Shown piece after piece: positions 34,901 to 49,800 of a DNA stretch of 64,000 bases. The stretch comes from Epinephelus fuscoguttatus (Eukaryota; Chordata; Actinopteri; Perciformes; Serranidae): assembly GCF_011397635.1 (NCBI RefSeq), contig NC_064759.1, positions 22,902,428 to 22,966,427 of the forward strand. Reading direction: 5' to 3'. The notes beneath the pieces were generated by a model that did not search any database, was not told the DNA's origin, and was given only the letters and a program-made list of their open reading frames with translations. Position numbers and translations under genes: made by a program. Within the stretch, counting starts at the first letter, position 1, and the number at the start of each line of letters is the position of its first letter.

Positions 34901-37779
34901 AGATGAGGGTGCATAACGAGTTCTGACATGTCTTGACTTGCTACCCTGCGCAGCTTCAGGAGGTCTTTCAAATGGGCACGCACTAAAGCAATTAACCTTT
35001 TCCTCTCAGTATAAATGCTTCAAACAATGAGGAGGTCTTGGTGGCATGCAGATGAGAAACACCATCTGTGTAGAGGGTTTATGGCCTAATGAAGGGACTA
35101 CAGCATTTACTTTGCCTGTGGGTGACTTGTATATATCAAAAATGCCTTTTACTGTGACCCCTGGGGTTCACAGAGTGATGGCTACCAACACAAACATATG
35201 GCAAATGAGAGAGGGAGGAAAGAAAGAGAGCGCCACAGTATAAAGAACCGGGTATATACTTAAAAATTGTGGCTTATATATAATTATACTTCAGAGTGTT
35301 GGAAATATTTGACTGGAAGTGGTATGCAGGTGTGGCATTAATCCTTAAAGTCTTACATTATCATTGTCTTTGAGTGACGCTACATGAACACATCTTGCCT
35401 TGCAGCATCTTGCAGAGAAGCATAATTTGAGTGTCACTTCAAGAAAATAAAGAATTTATGTGTCATGAGAAATGTAAATGGAAGTCTTGAGTAGCTAAAG
35501 CGCATAGCACTCCCTGTTGGCAGAGTAGTCTGTGTGTGAAGGGCCCTTCATCTCTTTATAAGGCCTCAAAGAGTGAATATTACATCAGTAAAAATTGTTG
35601 TTGGTAATGGGTTGTTGGTAGAGTATGTGCAGCTCTACATACAGCGACTAAATACGTTTCCTTTCATATCTGCCTCACCTTAATAAAAGTGATCTTGCAC
35701 TGACAAATATCACTGCTGGTATTTCTAATGGAGATCTCTCCATAGTGCTCAATCCAGCGCTGCCCACTCAGGATGTTGTGGATGCAGGATGTCACCTTGT
35801 TCCACTCATAGTGGTCTCCAAATCTAAATAAGGGGAATTAAAAGCAACATTTCTATTAACTTGACACCTGTGGAAATTGCTTCTTGTAGTCTGTGTGTGT
35901 CATTGAGTAAATGATGCAGAAGAGATTCACCCTGGCAGAGTTACATGAGTGGTACCAATTGGAACAATCTCCATTGACTTCCCCCAAAACTTGTTCTTAC
36001 ACCTCACATCTACAAAAACCAATCAGAAAAAAAAACAACAATCATGTTGGACGACCAGCCACTATTGTAATCTTTATTGATACTGACAATGGACTAATTT
36101 TTATTTTCTATTACCTTGCCAGTAGATGAAGTTTTTAGACTCGGCGTGGCAAGCTGAGATCGGTGGGTGATGGCTGACCTGACAATGTGAAACAACTGGG
36201 TTAGTAAATGGATTCAGTGAATGCTTTCGATGCATTATTAATAGAATACAGGGATCGTTAATTGTACAAGAAAATGGGATTCGTGCATACTTGCTCTGCA
36301 ACAAATCGGAGGCCTTTATCAGGCCGGTCACATTCATATGTCTCTCCCAGCACAGGGTTGAAAGGCTTTCCCCCAGTTCTGTAGAAGCTGGATGCATAGC
36401 CTGATACAACAAACGTGGCTATGTATACCTGCACAAAGAGAAGCCAATAGAGTTAGTAGTGCTTTATTTTGTTTATATCACAGAATAATAAGTCACCTCA
36501 ACTGAGGCGGAGCAAACAGCGATATCGCCAACACTCACGCAACTTACACCAAAACAATCTAGATTGATAAATAGCACTACAGGTAAGAGGAAAAATATAT
36601 ATTTCTGATTTTGGGGTGAACTGTGTCTTTACAGATTAAAAATGAGATCACCAGAACATCCAATTAACTGAGCCCTATCATTATTTTAGAGTACCACATA
36701 TTAATTCTTCATTCATCTCTATTTTTACTGTAATGAGCAGAGTAACTGCCTGAATACTCCTCCACTGGTTTCACTCAGCCAAGAGAGCTCTGACAATTGC
36801 TACCACATCATAATGGGAGGCCAAAGATTGGAGCTAAAATCAACTTTGACTGCTAATCATTTCACATTTACATACTATATATGGCACTTGTTTATAACTA
36901 GCTGACTCCACAGGCTATATCTGTGCACCTCCCACGCAAAAGTGAACAAAATTCAACACAGAACTCTATCACTTACTCCAGAGTCAGTCAGTGCAAACAT
37001 GAGCAAACTGAAACTTCCAAAAAGGTGGTATTGTGCCATCTTCCTGTTGGAAATCTACAGACAGTGAATAAGGTTTCTCCCACATGAAGTGTAATAAGCA
37101 GGGCTTGTACATGGACAATACCTCTGCCAGCAGGCAGCTGGAGTTAGAGGAATAACAGCCAGCAACAAGTGAAGTGTAATTCTTGGCTCCCACAATTACA
37201 AATGTTCTTACAAATGATCGATAGTCACTTAAACCTGCCTCGGACTGCTGTAATTGTTGGGTTAGGTCAGGTCTTAGAGTCCGCTTTATTTGTGTGTATT
37301 GATGGACTTTTCTAGCTTCTGACAATGCAGTTAAAGATTAGTTCAACAGATATGGGTGATACGCTGATTTGAGAATACTGATGAGAAGATCAATACCAGT
37401 CTCATGCCTTTGTGCTACACATGAGGCTAAAGTCAGCAGGTGATAAGCTTAGCTTAGCATAAAGACTAAAAAAGGGGGGAAGCTAACCTGGTTCTGTCCA
37501 ATGTTTGAGAAATCAGAATTGTGTACAGATGAAACAAATGAGCTATAACGTGAATTACCGTAAAACTTTGAAACAATTAATAGCTCAGGCTATTATTTGC
37601 TTAAATCACTGAACTCAACAGGCCTGTATTTGGGACAAGCCTTTACTTCCTTTCACACAAAACTGTTGCTCAGCAAAGATCGGGAGATACAATAGATTTG
37701 TATATTTAAATCAGGTTTCAGGTAATATATCAAAAATGAATCATTCATTTGATCTAGCTCAGATGGACAGCTGCACATC

Positions 37780-37831
<52 letters not shown>

Positions 37832-40800
37832 TTATGGCACTTTATCCTGTTAAAACAACACTTAGGCTACAACTTGGATTAATTTTTATGAAAAACCCTT
37901 ATGATTCATTTGATCTGACGACCCTTACGGACAAAAAGAATATTAATAATTTACAGGGTAATCCAGTAATAGACACATAATTTGAGGTAACCAACAACCT
38001 GGTTGTATACATCAAAACTTCTATAAAGAAAACATGAACTGCTTGGCAACCAGACCAGCCGTCTAAGTTAGACAGGTGTTTATTTGTCAAAACGTATAGC
38101 CACAGTGGGCTAGTAAAAAAGACCAGGTGTTAAATTGGGACTAGGCTTTTAATTAAAGTTTTACAGCAGTTTTGGAGATGCTGAAATTTTGATTTTTTTC
38201 CCCTTTGGAGAAAGACAAGCCAGCTGTTTCCCTGTTTTCAGTCTTTATGCTAAAATAATTGCCTCCTAGCTCCAGCTCCAATCTTCTAATCTAGCCTAAC
38301 TCCCAGCAGGAAAGCAAATAAGCACATTTCAAACTATCCCTTTAATGAAGAACTGAAGAAGCCTCTTGGATGAGAGGCAAAATGGCTTTAAGAAACTCAA
38401 GCAAATCCAGTTGCCTACGCTATAGCACTTACGACTACCATGACCTAGATGACTGAGAATCTTCACCGACCATGTTTAATAAAGCAAGGGGGAAAAAAAA
38501 ATAAAAATAAAATATATATATACAGTACAGGCCAAAAGTTTGGACACACCTTCTCATTCAATGCGTTTTCTTTATTTTCATGACTGTTTACATTGTAGAT
38601 TCTCACTGAAGGCATCAAAACTATGAATGAACACATGTGGAGTTATGTACTTAACAAAAAAAGGTGAAATAACTGAAAACATGTTTTATATTCTAGTTTC
38701 TTCAAAATAGCCACCCTTTGCTCTGATTACTGCTTTGCACACTCTTGGCATTCTCTCCATGAGCTTCAAGAGGTAGTCACCTGAAATGGTTTCCACTTCA
38801 CAGGTGTGCCTTATCAGGGTTAATTAGTGGAATTTCTTGCTTTATCAATGGGGTTGGGACCATCAGTTGTGTTGTGCAGAAGTCAGGTTAATACACAGCC
38901 GACAGCCCTATTGGACAACTGTTAAAATTCATATTATGGCAAGAACCAATCAGCTAACTAAAGAAAAAGAGTGGCCATCATTACTTTAAGAAATGAAGGT
39001 CAGTCAGTCCGAAAATTGCAAAAACTTTAAATGTGTCCCCAAGTGGAGTCGCAAAACCATCAAGCGCTACAATGAAACTGGCACACATGAGGACCGACCA
39101 GGAAAGGAAGACCAAGAGTCACCTCTGCTTCTGAGGATAAGTTCATCCGAGTCACCAGCCTCAGAAATCGCAAGTTAACAGCAGCTCAGATCAGAGACCA
39201 GATGAATGCCACACAGAGTTCTAGCAGCAGACCCATCTCTAGAACAACTGTTAAGAGGAGACTGCGTGAATCAGGCCTTCATGGTCAAATAGCTGCTAGG
39301 AAACCACTGCTAAGGAGAGGCAACAAGCAGAAGAGATTTGTTTGGGCCAAGAAACACAAGGAATGGACATTAGACCAGTGGAAATCTGTGCTTTGGTCTG
39401 ATGAGTCCAAATTTGAGATCTTTGGTTCCAACCGCCGTGTCTTTGTGAGACGCAGAAAAGGTGACGGATGGATTCCACATGCCTGGTTCCCACTGTGAAG
39501 CATGGAGGAGGAGGTGTGATGGTGTGGGGTGTTTTGCTGGTGACTCTGTTGGGGATTTATTCAAAATTGAAGGCACACTGAACCAGCATGGCTACCACAG
39601 CATCCTGCAGCGACATGCCATCCCATCCGGTTTGCGTTTAGTTGGACGATCATTTATTTTTCAACAGGACAATGACCCCAAACACACCTCCAGGCTGTGT
39701 AAGGGCTATTTGACCAAGAAGGATGGAGTGCTGCGGCAGATGACCTGGCCTCCACAGTCACCGGACCTGAACCCAATCGAGATGGTTTGGGGTGAGCTGG
39801 ACCGCAGAGTGAAGGCAAAGGGGCCAACAAGTGCTAAACACCTCTGGGAACTCCTTCAAGACTGTTGGAAAACCATTTCAGGTGACTACCTCTTGAAGCT
39901 CATGGAGAGAATGCCAAGAGTGTGCAAAGCAGTAATCAGAGCAAAGGGTGGCTATTTTGAAGAAACTAGAATATAAAACATGTTTTCAGTTATTTCACCT
40001 TATTTTGTTAAGTACATAACTCCACATGTGTTCATTCATAGTTTTGATGCCTTCAGTGAGAATCTACAATGTAAACAGTCATGAAAATAAAGAAAATGCA
40101 TTGAATGAGAAGGTGTGTCCAAACTTTTGGCCTGTACTGTATATATATATATATATATATGTATTTATATATGTTAACCCCTAAAATACCCTTTTCAAAC
40201 TTAACATGGACACATCACATGCAGAAACAGCATGAACTCTCCAGTTAAAACACAACTCTTTCTGGATATAATGAAGAGTTTTACCTCTGCAAAGAAAAAT
40301 AACATTAGCCACACTAACTTCATCAAGGCCAACTGCGTCTGCCAGAGGAGGCCCATTAAGTGTTGAAAGTGAACATGCAATCTGACCAAAAAAGACTGCC
40401 CACACACTCAAACAGCAAGCAATGAATTTGCGGTCTCACCATGCGTTCAAAGGGGTCATGTGTGTTAGCAGCCCTGTCTAACAGCTCGCTGTACTCCAGC
40501 TCCTCACACAGTCTCTGCAGGGTGTTGAGTGGCTCATTAAGTTGTACAGGCATGGTCACTTTGGACAGGTCTTTGCCGATGTTGTTCCTGAGGATGTTCC
40601 ACAGGCTGATGGTGCTATTGTTGGGGCTGGGCGAGGGCAGGCGGGACCTGCGCTGACAAAGGACAGTCCCTTCTTCCGCAGAGCCTGGGAACAGATGGTT
40701 AAGAGGTCAAGACACTGACAGCGCATTGTGTGGTGAAGACTATCAGCAAATATGGAAATTAAGTTACTGTAGTTTTGGAATGACAGAGACCAGCATTGTG

Positions 40801-43800
40801 TATTTTATTTTTCAATGAGGCCTACAATGTATGTCTCACAGTTTACCTGAGTTTGGTCTCTCACTTTCTGTCTCGTTGCTGAAGTTGTCCATAGAGATGT
40901 TGTCACTAATGTCACTAATGTATGAGTCATCCTCTGAAACCTAAAAAAAAAAAAAAAACACATCCAAACTTTAGCTAACAGATAAATTTTTAATATCACC
41001 TGCAGAAAGGGACTGGGCAGGTCTCTTTCAACATCCTGTCACGTCAGCAGAAGATCTACTGCGTTAGAGATGAATGGTCCCGCAGGACCTGGTGACTAAT
41101 TTGCACCTCGACTTGCTGTATTTTTAGATTAAAGTAATTAACTTCCATTTTCACATCGCTTCCGCTCCAGCTGCTAACTGATCTGGCATGCTTCATGAAC
41201 ACTGGAGAGGAGACTGAAGTGAGGGCAGGGTTTTTTTAAGAAACCCTTCATAAAAAGTTTGCTTTAAGGTGGTGTTAAATTAAAAGGTGTGTTTTTCTCT
41301 GTGCAGCGGAGCAGTGTCACAATGTGCTCAAAGGTTTAATACATTTTGCAGACACAAGTGATGAAATGTTGGGTGATGATGAATCAATTAAGAACCTCTA
41401 ATGGCAATTTTGTCTAGGTTTCTCACCAGTTTATCATGCAGCTCTTGCAATCAAACAATTTTTGCCGAGTCAACAAGACAAATTACATTACATTAACAAT
41501 AATTAAAATTCCATTATGCAGCTCTAAATGTCAGTTAATGCCACAGGCTGACTCTGAGGAACAGACACATCAGTAAAGCTGCTTATGGTGACGGTTTACT
41601 GTAACTCTCACACTCACCTCATTCTCAGAGGAACTAGCAGACAGCAAAACTTCCTGTGCATCAAAGAACTCGGACAAAGACTCTGTGATTGAAGCTCTGC
41701 TCTCATTGGATACTTGGTGCACGAGGGGATGGGCTTCATCAACAGAGTCCTGTTTCTAGGAGACACAGTGTTCACAGCTATAATTAAGAACAAGAAAAGG
41801 GCAACACCATCATAGCCAGGAGGGGCGGCAATCACAGGGTAATTCAGAATGCTGTCACAATGTGCAGATGATGAGAGTATCACAACACACAGAGATCTAT
41901 TATGCAAGATATTGAAAGACAGTCATCTATAATAGGTTATATCACAATGTAAGTGTTACCGAAGAGGAGCGTGCTATATTTATCCAATGCATTATGAAAT
42001 GCAATTTAGTTTTATAGAAATTTATAGATATTTATAGAGAACTGAAATGAAACAAGGTGCACAGTTGGGGTGTCAATCACAGGTTTCATCATATGATAGT
42101 TAATCGATTCTTTGGACAACGATATGATACTTGCTGATATCACAAAGTCTTTTAATTTGATTCAGTTCAGGGGCCTGTGATTAATATTAGAGCTACATTG
42201 ATTAGTCCATTAAATGATTAGCTGATCAAAGGAAAATTAATCACCAATTATTTTGATAATAAATGAATCATTTCAGTCATTTGCTGGCTCCAGCTCCTTA
42301 AATTGTGAAGATCTGATGCTTTTCTTTGACGGTTTTGGACAAAAGAGGCAAATTTAAAGTGTCAAGTGTCACTCTGGGCACTGGAAAATGTGTTGAACAT
42401 TTTTCACCTTTTTTTTTTTTTTTTTTTACATTTTAAAGACTAAACTAAAATTAACTGATTAATCGAGGAATTCAATTTGGCAGATTAATGGATAATGAAA
42501 ATAATCATTAGTTGCAGCCGTAATTGATATGATACAATATCCATGGGCGAAAAATGAGACAATGCAGATATGCAAAAGACCCCATCACCTTTCCTACACA
42601 GGAGCAAAACACACTGACTTTGTGGTGGTTTGTGTCTCCTTTTGGTAACTTTGTGTCTCTCTGTGAATGTTTTTGCCAATTTATGTAGTTATGTTGTGTC
42701 TCTTTGCAGCTCTGTTGTGTCTCTTTGCAGTCAATTTGAGTCTCTTCCTGGTGAGAATGTTTTAGTTTGCCCTGACACTCTGGGCTCCTGGACCTATGCC
42801 CAGTAGGCCCATTTGGTTATCCATCCATGATGATATCAGTAAATATCCTCATTGTCTCTCACTTGGCTGCCTGCGATTATATGCTTGGCACTACGCTGCC
42901 AACACAGTTTGACTGGAGACGAAAACTGTGACACACATGCCGTGGAAATTTCAGAAAAAAGGTATATCTTAAAAACGACGATGTATCAGTGTTTTCACTT
43001 TGCATCGATAATATTGGATCATTGATCGGTGAATCTATATATCAGTTCAAATGGATGTATTGTTACACCCCTGGTGCACAGAATCTCTTTCTTTTAACCA
43101 CACTGCAATGTGTTCATGGGTGCCATGCTTTGAGTGTTTAGGCCAAATGATAAACTTCTAAAAAACACTTTCAAAGTTAAAAATCTATAGAAAAGAAGGA
43201 TCTAAATTACAATATATGGACTTATTTCTAGAGACTGTATTACAATATGCTACTGTACTAACTGTTAGGAGCCCGTCAGAAGCGTAAGCGTGCAACAAGT
43301 GTGTACACCTACACTTGTGCTTGACAAGGTGTTGACATAAAACAAGATGCACAATCAAAATGGACACACAGCATTCATATAATTCTTCTGAAGACAATTC
43401 AAATCATATAACCAATTACACACAAGAGGCCTTTTCCACAGAACCATGCATGGAAAGGAGCACACCCCTCCATCCTTTGTTATTGCTGAAGCTGATTAAT
43501 TAGCCTGCAGATAATCTCAGAGGAGGCACATAGTTTTGCACTGTGTGTTCAAACAAATTTCCAGGGACATGATTAATTAGATCAGTTCACACTCTCTGGT
43601 CAGCAAATCTGATTAAGAGAGCAAAGAGCTTCCTTTAGGAAGACGATAATGTCGCAGGTAGTGGAGTCTTCCCCTGAGTCGTGTGATGGTGAGATACCAC
43701 CACAGGACTGAGAGGAAGCACTTTCTCATAGCACGTATTGAAAATTCAACTTTTTTGAGGGGGTCACGTTCCCTGAAAGGTTTGTAGAGAAGATGATCAT

Positions 43801-46800
43801 TTTTATAGTCACTGACATTTAAAAAGAAAGGGGGGGGGGGGGGGGGGGGATGCAGAGAGAAAAATTTATTGAATCTGGATGAGAAGGAAGGGACAGCTCA
43901 TTCATTCTGTGGCAAATTCAAGACTGCGTGGGATGAAAATAAAGACGGAGAGATAATAATAATCATCCTGATGGTGGGGGGAAAGGGAGTAGAGTCACTG
44001 CATTCCCGCACCCACCTGCACAGGGGCAGTGAGATTTATTAGTGTGGGCTCTACGATGTGGGACTCGGCATGAATCTTGCACAGGCGCTCTCTCAGCTCA
44101 GTGTTCTGGGCTAAAGCCTGGAAAAATAACCAGTGTAAACATTGTTTATAGCAAACACCCAGCCAATAACACCTTAAATACTGAAAGCTGAAACAAAATC
44201 AGGCTTTAAACACGCCATTTACCTTTATTACAGAGACATGTGTATGTGTCATCACTGCAGACATCAGTGAGATGAGTCCAAACTATCTTACTCACCCATT
44301 TCTGACTCTATGTGAGGTAGAAGCTAACACCCAGCAGGGTATTCAAAGTCAAAGAAATGAGTGGGCGTCAAGAGCACAGTGGTTCTAATGTGGCGAAAGA
44401 AGTCAGCATGACAATGAGTGTGCGTAACAGAAAATAGATCAAGCCTCTGGGTGGGAGGCAGCAGCCACAGGATACATGACTGTTGAACACCGTCATGCTC
44501 AGGTGGGCAGGCACCACACCAGCAGCGAGTAACCTCTCTACGAGGCTGGACAATGTGTCACGCCTGACAAAGTGGTGTGGGAGGACACGGCTTTTGAGAG
44601 GAGTGTAAAAGTCTAAAAGAAAGTGGAATACTTCCCTTATTTCCACATATCAGTCTGCATCTGTGTGTGTTATTTCACGTACCGTTGACAGTGCGTTCTT
44701 CAAACCGACAACCTGTGGTGAGGTAGGGGGGATTGTTTCTTGGTCTGCACATTGTTTTAATCTCTCCCTCTCAGATGTTAGTGAACTCAGAGCTGTCTTC
44801 ATGGTCGCATGCACTGCAGCAACGAGAGAAAAACAGGGGAGCTTCAACTGCAAACCAATTCATGTCAAAGCAAAGCAGATCCAGTAATATTAAACCCAGT
44901 GACAGTCTGCAGCACCACACGCTTCTAATAAAATGGAACATTGAAGAATTTCTAATGATCTCCTATCGCTCAGCAGGCCACAATCTTTGTTTTACGATGT
45001 TCATTTTACCACGCACTTCACAATAGGTGCTTGGGGGAAGCATCATTATTGAAAAGTGCTGACAATATTAACGCATCGCTGTATTAGATGAAACCCTTCA
45101 CACATCCTTAGCTTCGTTATTCTGAACGCGCACAAATGTGGCAGCTAAAATGCCAGCAGAATTGACAGCTGTTCCCTGGGGCAACTTTAAACCCATTTTG
45201 TAGAAAAAGTGATGCCATTATGTAAAACATAAATCACTCTCATTATGCCATGTCAAGCATCAGGTGTCTCAACAGAAATTTCAATGAAGAGTGGCAGAAA
45301 ACTAATTAAGACCTCTATTTGCAAAGCTTTGTGGTTTAGGGAATGCAACCTTCTCACTAAGCAACAGCTAGGGTACATGCTGACAGGGCACATCATCAGA
45401 AGCCTAATGAAAGTAAACTGAGACAGTTTATCAGTAATTAACAGCTGCCATGGCTGCACCATTGTCACATCTATTTGTTATAAACACAGCATGTCAGGCA
45501 GGCAGATTTATGTGCACTTGTGGAGTTTTTCTCAGTTTGTAAAAACATTGTCAGACGTCTGTCTCAAAATCTAAATCAAATATGACCAGCTTATGATAAT
45601 TTACTCACAGTTGGTGGCAATGCGGCAGAAGTCCTCCTGCAGCTTGGCCACATCAAAGGTGGAATCCAGGGATTCAGTGTCAGCCTTGTCATTGCCGAGT
45701 GCGGCGGTTGAGAGGTTGGGGTTAGAGGCGTGGAGGCGGATAGAGCCAGAGGAGATGCAGCTGGGTACCTATGGTGGAGCAGGAGGAATAGAGTTTGATG
45801 GGACTCATACTATAAAAGATGAAATACGATCACACGTCATCGCCACTACCTGCAGAGTTGTTTTGACATCTTTGTTGTAGTTTTTACTGCGCCACTTCCT
45901 TGGTAGTCTCTTTTCCTTCTTGGGGCTGTCAAATGTAGACGCCTAGTGAACACAAGGAAAGATACTGACGGTTCTTTAAGGAGGTTTTTTATAGGAAAAG
46001 GTTTCATGGCTGTCAGTGAGGTTGCTTTCTATATTTAGCAGCAAATTACTCGAGGGAAACAAAAAATATTGGTGGAGAGAAGTGATAAAAGACAAAAGAT
46101 GACAAGTTATTTTGCATAAGAGTCATCCAGTATTTTGAATGTGATTAGGTTCATTTACAACAGTTTTATGAGGCTTGCAGGTCTGATGAACAAATTTGTT
46201 TGCTTGCAAAGATAAAAGGAATCCTGAATAAAGTGCTGACCTGCAGTGCTTGGATAGACGGAGCAGAGTAGGTGCGGTGCAGGACTTCCATACTCTGAAG
46301 CAGGTGGCCTAGCTCCAGCAGGTAGGCCTCACACACTGACAAATCTGTTGAGAGTAGGAAAAAGATACACGTAGAGATATGCAGGTTAAGAAACCAGAAG
46401 ATCCATGATACTATATTAACAAATACTTAAGTTGCGATGCGAGATTATTGCGACTTTAAAAATGTTGCAATATGCTGAGTATTGCAATAAAATATACTGA
46501 GATTTATTACCGTTTTTCAGCTGTAAATTATGTCCCTAAAGGAAAACTTTGTCTGCATTTGTTTAATCTAATACTATAAAGATTTCAGTCTATTCATCTC
46601 ACCTCAGCCATTTTTTGCAGCAGCAAAATGTTGACTGAAAGAGCAACTGATTATATGATCCTAGTAGGCTACCTAAAGTTTAAAATGTATTTGTAATATG
46701 AATAATTTATAGTATAAAAAAATCAATACTTGGCACTGTGTACAATACTGACACTCGAAAATATTGCAAAACTATGCTGTATCAATTTTTTTTCCAAACC

Positions 46801-49800
46801 CCTGAGAATCGGGTCAACAAATCAGTGGCTCCAGACACCCCAGGGTGACTCAGGCTCTACGTGTGCTCATATGACTAAGATGGCAATACTTCAACGTGTG
46901 CTTCTCCTGCTATATGGGTCTCTGCTTCTGCATCCTGTGAGACTCACTCAATGGCTTTACAGACATTACTGTCAAGAACCGAGCTCACCGGGGGATGCAT
47001 AAACAGATATATTGAGGCATCTGAATATAAATTTGAGTAAGGAGTGGCAAACAAATAGATGTGGCAATCTTCTGTTTATGAATGTATGCCTGAGCAGTTC
47101 TACCTCTAAACTTTGTAATATAGAAAAGCAAAACTTCTCACTTAACCGCTGAGGTAAATCACGACAGGACACATTATCAGAATCGTAATGAATGAAAGCT
47201 GAGGCAGTTTTTAGTCATCATCAGCGCCCTATTTTTATAAACAACGCCATGCCAGTCCTATCTTACTTGCAAATAAAACAGCAGGCAGACAGGTTTATTG
47301 GTATTAACTGCAGCATTGACAAATGAAAAAGTTGAACTCGCCAAGGTTAGAGCTCCTGCGTCTCTCACTTTCAATAGCAACTTGACTGTAACGAAAAGGC
47401 TCTGAATGGAGCTCAACCTTCATGCACACTGAATAATACTCTGATTTAGAGGCAGCGATCTCTTTGTGGGTTACCGATTATTATTCTCGTGTTTAATTTT
47501 CTAACAAAACAGAAACTATAAAAATGTACAGCATCCAACTTGAAATATATTTACCAATCTGACTTACCAACCAGCGTAAGAATGCAACTTACAGCTTAAT
47601 TAAAAGCATGTATTATCCTGTGTCCAGATTAAACCTAAAAAAACAATGCCTTTTGGCATGTTCTCATCTTTTTTATAAACAAAGAAACAGGAGGGAAGCA
47701 GAGCTGAACTGAATGTCTCGAACCTTCAGTTGTTGCCATGGTAATTAACATCAAAACCAGTATTCAAATGCTCCACTCTTTTTAATTTTTCCCATCATTA
47801 ACATGAATTATTTTCAGTTATTCTCAGAGAAAGACATTTAAGCTAAGTGAGAGTTTTATGATATATATATATAAATTGGGAAAATATGATCAAATTTGCA
47901 GATATTTTACTTGTATATAAACTTCTTCATGGCCTGGCACGCCCTCCACTCAATGAATTCATTAAACAAAATCAGAACTGATCAATCAGGTCTATGTCCA
48001 GGGGGGACTGTAAAATACCACACAGAAATAGCAGCGTTGGACAGTTAGCCTTTTCCAATCAAGCAGCACACACCTGGAACCCTGTACCCATTCTCCAAAT
48101 CAATAAAACGGTGATTACTGGACAATCAAACATGTTGTAATGATCTCAATTAGTGGTTATGTCCTCATTTCATTACTGTATGTCAAGGCTTATGTACTTT
48201 TGTACAGTATGTTTTCCTTAATGTGCTTTGGATTTATGGTTATGTCACTATCATGCTAATTGTGCTTGTGTACCGTGCTTTGCTTTGTGCTTCTGTGTGT
48301 TTGTTTGTGGCTTTGAACTATGGTCTCTGTGTTTTGTATAATATGTTCTTAATGTTTTTGGTTATATGGTTATGTCATTGTTTTATTTATAGTGCTTATG
48401 TGTCTTGCTATGTGCTTTTGTCTATGGTTATATGCTTGCTCTGTGCTTATGTGCCCTTCTATGGACGTGCCATCAACGTGCTTTTATCTGTGCTTATGTG
48501 CTTATGTAAATTAGCCTGTATGGCTAAATCTGTTTTACGTGACATGAATGATCATGTATATTAATGTGCACTGTCCCTTTCTAAATAAAATAAACATAAA
48601 CATAACTGAAACTGGGATAGTTTGACCAGCAAGATGTCAAAAAATGTCAAGCATCTGGAATAATTTCAAAGTTTGTGAAGAAGATCCCAAAGGACGAGTG
48701 CCAGATAATGGCCAAAGGAACCTAAGTAAGATCTTAGACATCTTGCAAAGAATTCTTTTTTTGTAGCTATTATGGCTAAAATGCAACCTGCATGCCAACA
48801 AATGACTCATTGTCATGTTATTTTATGTGCATCGACCAATGTCCTCGTCTCTCTTTAACTCCCAACAGCCCCCCGTCGAAGCTTTAATTAATTGTGGATA
48901 TTTCTCACTGAAGCTTCAATGCCTCAAAACTGGTATTTGGGACAGCCCTAGAGGGAAGTCACATAAAATGGTATAAAGAAGTGCATCAGGATGTCGAAAC
49001 TCCACAAATCACGAGAGGCAGCTCTACTGTCTCACCTTTGGAGCATTTGTCCATGTCGTCAGATGACTGGAGCCAGGCTGCTACTTTGGCCTGGCTGTTG
49101 CAGTTAAAAGGGAAGGCTCCTGCAGAATGTACTGTGGACTGCCTTCGTATAGACATGCACTGCAAGAGCAAACAGACCCAAAGGTCAGTTCAATAACAAT
49201 TTGCTTCCTTCATACAATTCCTCATGAGGAGAGCTTCGACCTTAGTAAATATTGTAGATGAAATAATGATATTCATGAACAGAAGCAGAGCAGAAACCTT
49301 TTACTACTTTAAACACATCCCATAGTTTTTAGAGACGGCTGTTGTCTGGTGCACAGGTATACCTTTCTGATAGAGGCACTCTCCGCAACGCTAGGGGAGT
49401 TGGGGGAGGGGTAGTGCGGATAGTAGAAGGACTTCTCGGTAGGGTACATGGCAATCTCATTTTGCCGATAGAGCCGATGGTGACGCAGCTTTGAAACCCA
49501 TTCATCAAACAGCTCCTGTGACTTAATCTGCAGAGCAGATACCACAATCAGAAATCAGCACAAGGACAAGTGAGGTGAAAAAGGCACGAAGGTGGAAAAA
49601 CACACACAGGTACTGTAATTCTCCCTCATCCACACACACAACACATGAAGTCATTTTAAGGTCATGTAATGTTAATGTTCATGTAATGTTCCTGTCTTTT
49701 CCAGGAATCAGAAGGCAATAATCTGAATAATCCATGTTTCAGATCACTTCCTGTAAATCTGTAGGGAGTGCTTTACATTCATTAGCTTTGGGGTTTACCT

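Noticed and set aside
48223-48564. Small multi-pass membrane protein of 113 aa
   Set aside because: Hydrophobicity comes from low-complexity T/G-rich sequence after a LINE remnant. It has no splice context and no conserved motif.
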